Source: Alkalibacillus haloalkaliphilus C5 (GTDB lineage Bacteria > Bacillota > Bacilli > Bacillales > Alkalibacillaceae). From it: 33,976 nucleotides of DNA. A model generated the notes under the pieces. The model searched no databases, was not told the DNA's origin, and saw nothing but the letters and a program-made list of their open reading frames with translations. Positions within the stretch are counted from its first letter, which is position 1. Every line of letters starts with the position of its first letter. The stretch covers positions 1-33,976 of the forward strand of contig NZ_AKIF01000010.1 of assembly GCF_000269905.1 (NCBI RefSeq), read 5' to 3'. Both the position numbers and the translations under genes were made by a program. Positions 32,968-33,976 of this stretch are shown piece by piece.

Positions 32968-33618
32968 TTATAACGAGATCTCTCCAACTGACAAATATCG
33001 CTCTAACTTCCTTTTTACTCGCTGCAAAGCATTGTCGATTGATTTAACATGACGGTCCAATAACACTGAGATTTCCTGATATGTACGGCCGTCAAGATAT
33101 AAGTGTAATACCTCGCGTTCTAGGTCACTTAACAACTCTCTCATTTTAACTTCCATGTCACCGTATTTCTCTCGGTTAATGAGCAATTGTTCAGGGTCGG
33201 ACATTTCATCTTCTGCGATAATATCAATTAATGTACGGTCAGAATCTTCCTCATATACTGGCTTGTCCAACGAAACGTAGGAGTTTAAAGGAATGTGCTT
33301 CTGCCTCGTTGCTGTTTTAATCGCTGTTATGATTTGGCGTGTTACACAAAGCTCCGCGAACATCTTAAACGAAGATTGCTTGTCATTTTGAAAATCCCTT
33401 ATAGCTTTATATAAGCCGATCATTCCTTCTTGTACAATATCTTCGCGATCCGCTCCAATTAAAAAGTACGTTCTCGCCTTTGCTCTAACAAAACTTCTGT
33501 ACTTATTAATTAGATACTCTAAAGCTTGTACTTCGCCTTCTTGAACAAACTCAACTACCCTTTCATCTTCGTACTGAGAATAATTAGGATGGTTCTTCGT
33601 TTCTTGTTTGATGCTCAC
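32968..33618 (-). CDS. sigH: RNA polymerase sigma factor SigH
   Basis: Sigma-H directs early sporulation and competence genes in Bacillus. The 216-residue product has region 2 with KARTYFLIGADREDIVQEGM and GLYKAIRDF (core binding and -10 recognition), QIITAIKTATRQKHIPLNSY, and region 4 with LSDLEREVLHLYLDGRTYQE and HVKSIDNALQRVKRKLERYL (helix-turn-helix). The start is GTG at 33616-33618 with GGGAGG eight bases upstream. Its presence means a spore-former lineage. In B. subtilis transcription is limited by AbrB; no AbrB site can be read with confidence. Confidence 0.96.
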   Translation of the reverse strand: MSIKQETKNHPNYSQYEDERVVEFVQEGEVQALEYLINKYRSFVRAKARTYFLIGADREDIVQEGMIGLYKAIRDFQNDKQSSFKMFAELCVTRQIITAIKTATRQKHIPLNSYVSLDKPVYEEDSDRTLIDIIAEDEMSDPEQLLINREKYGDMEVKMRELLSDLEREVLHLYLDGRTYQEISVLLDRHVKSIDNALQRVKRKLERYLSVGEISL

Positions 33619-33665
33619 ACAGATTCCTCCCGTAATGAACCAGACCTATCGTACATCAGCAAGTC

Positions 33666-33685
33666 ATGAGGTAAACGCCCCTCAT
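33666..33685 (-). promoter_or_regulatory. Small stem-loop in the sigH leader
   Basis: ATGAGG (33666-33671) pairs with CCTCAT (33680-33685) around an 8-base loop, between the sigH promoter and its start. It is not followed by a T run. Its function is unknown and it may be incidental. Confidence 0.3.
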
Positions 33686-33736
33686 AAATCTATTAAAACT
33701 GAGGTCTTATATTACTAATAGTGTAAATATAAGGTT

Positions 33737-33766
33737 ATTATACAGGAGTTGCGAATTTTCAGTCAA
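33737..33766 (-). promoter_or_regulatory. sigH promoter (sigma-A type)
   Basis: Minus strand: -35 TTGACT (complement of 33761-33766), 18-base spacer, perfect -10 TATAAT (complement of 33737-33742), 10 bases after the rae1 stop. Leader of about 110 nt. Confidence 0.75.
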
Positions 33767-33776
33767 CTAAATCTCG

Positions 33777-33976
33777 CTATTTATTGCCTCTTCGCCAATT
33801 TTCGAAGGTTTTCAACACGTCTTCACTTAAAGGGATCTTCGCTTTCGGTTGAAATTCTGCTTGTTTTTCAAGGTCTTTTTTTATATCGAAATCAATTGCT
33901 TGAATTTCGATTAACAATTCTCGCGCAGACTTTCTTAATGCTCCGCGGGAAAAGATTGTCCACTGTTCAGCATAGT
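33777..33976 (-). CDS. rae1: Ribosome-dependent mRNA endonuclease Rae1 (YacP), C-terminal part only
   Basis: The window edge cuts this gene; the last 66 codons read YAEQWTIFSRGALRKSAREL then LIEIQAIDFDIKKDLEKQAE and, at the end, LSEDVLKTFENWRRGNK. The QWTIF.RGALRKSARELL block is characteristic of the YacP/NYN family, PIN-like nucleases that in B. subtilis cut certain mRNAs in the ribosomal A site. The catalytic aspartates lie outside the window. Its place directly upstream of sigH matches B. subtilis. Confidence 0.88.
   Translation of the reverse strand, partial: YAEQWTIFSRGALRKSARELLIEIQAIDFDIKKDLEKQAEFQPKAKIPLSEDVLKTFENWRRGNK

Overview
The window is a Firmicutes (Bacillaceae) core-gene block in which every intact gene lies on the minus strand. 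Read in transcription order (high to low coordinates) it runs rae1 (partial)-sigH-rpmG-secE-nusG-rplK-rplA-rplJ-rplL-ybxB-rpoB-rpoC-rplGB-rpsL-rpsG-fusA-tuf, then the S10, spc and alpha ribosomal-protein operons down to rplQ. This is the Bacillus subtilis order, including the Bacillus-specific genes rae1, ybxB, rplGB (L7Ae-like) and a KOW-domain gene between map and infA. Strong AGGAGG-type ribosome binding sites, TTG/GTG starts on several genes, and about 40% GC fit a Bacillus-like organism. An alkaliphile relative is possible, but I cannot name a species.

Layout (minus strand): 33.98-31.28 kb holds the end of rae1, sigma-H, L33, SecE, NusG and L11. 31.1-29.2 kb holds L1 and the L10-L12 operon with its autoregulatory leader. 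29.1-20.9 kb holds a methyltransferase gene and the beta and beta' RNA polymerase genes. 20.7-16.0 kb holds the str operon and EF-Tu. 15.5-0.6 kb holds the S10/spc/alpha superoperon, including SecY, Adk, Map and RpoA. The last 600 bases (1-607) are decayed: an ISL3-family transposase remnant next to a structured intergenic repeat.

Together the genes supply ribosome assembly, transcription, elongation and Sec translocation. I could place sigma-A-type promoters in front of sigH, rpmG, rplK, rplJ, rpoB, rplGB, tuf, rpsJ and rpoA. Several of these start structured leaders: the L10 leader with its terminator, two sites resembling the rRNA site of L1 (before rplK and before rplA), terminator-like hairpins inside the leaders of both rpoB and rpoA, and a stem-loop before tuf.

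Two things stand out. First, four essential genes (rpmD, rplE, rpoB, rpoC) carry six 1-2 base deletions, mostly in short homopolymers; this looks like uncorrected long-read error, and each entry gives the restored reading. Second, the rifampicin-binding segment of RpoB reads FMYQTNP instead of FMDQTNP, equivalent to E. coli D516Y, a classic rifampicin-resistance change. I found no wholly new multi-gene system. The most novel-looking signals are the paired leader terminators on the RNA polymerase genes, the L1-site mimics, and the 20-bp tandem repeat between tuf and the S10 operon.
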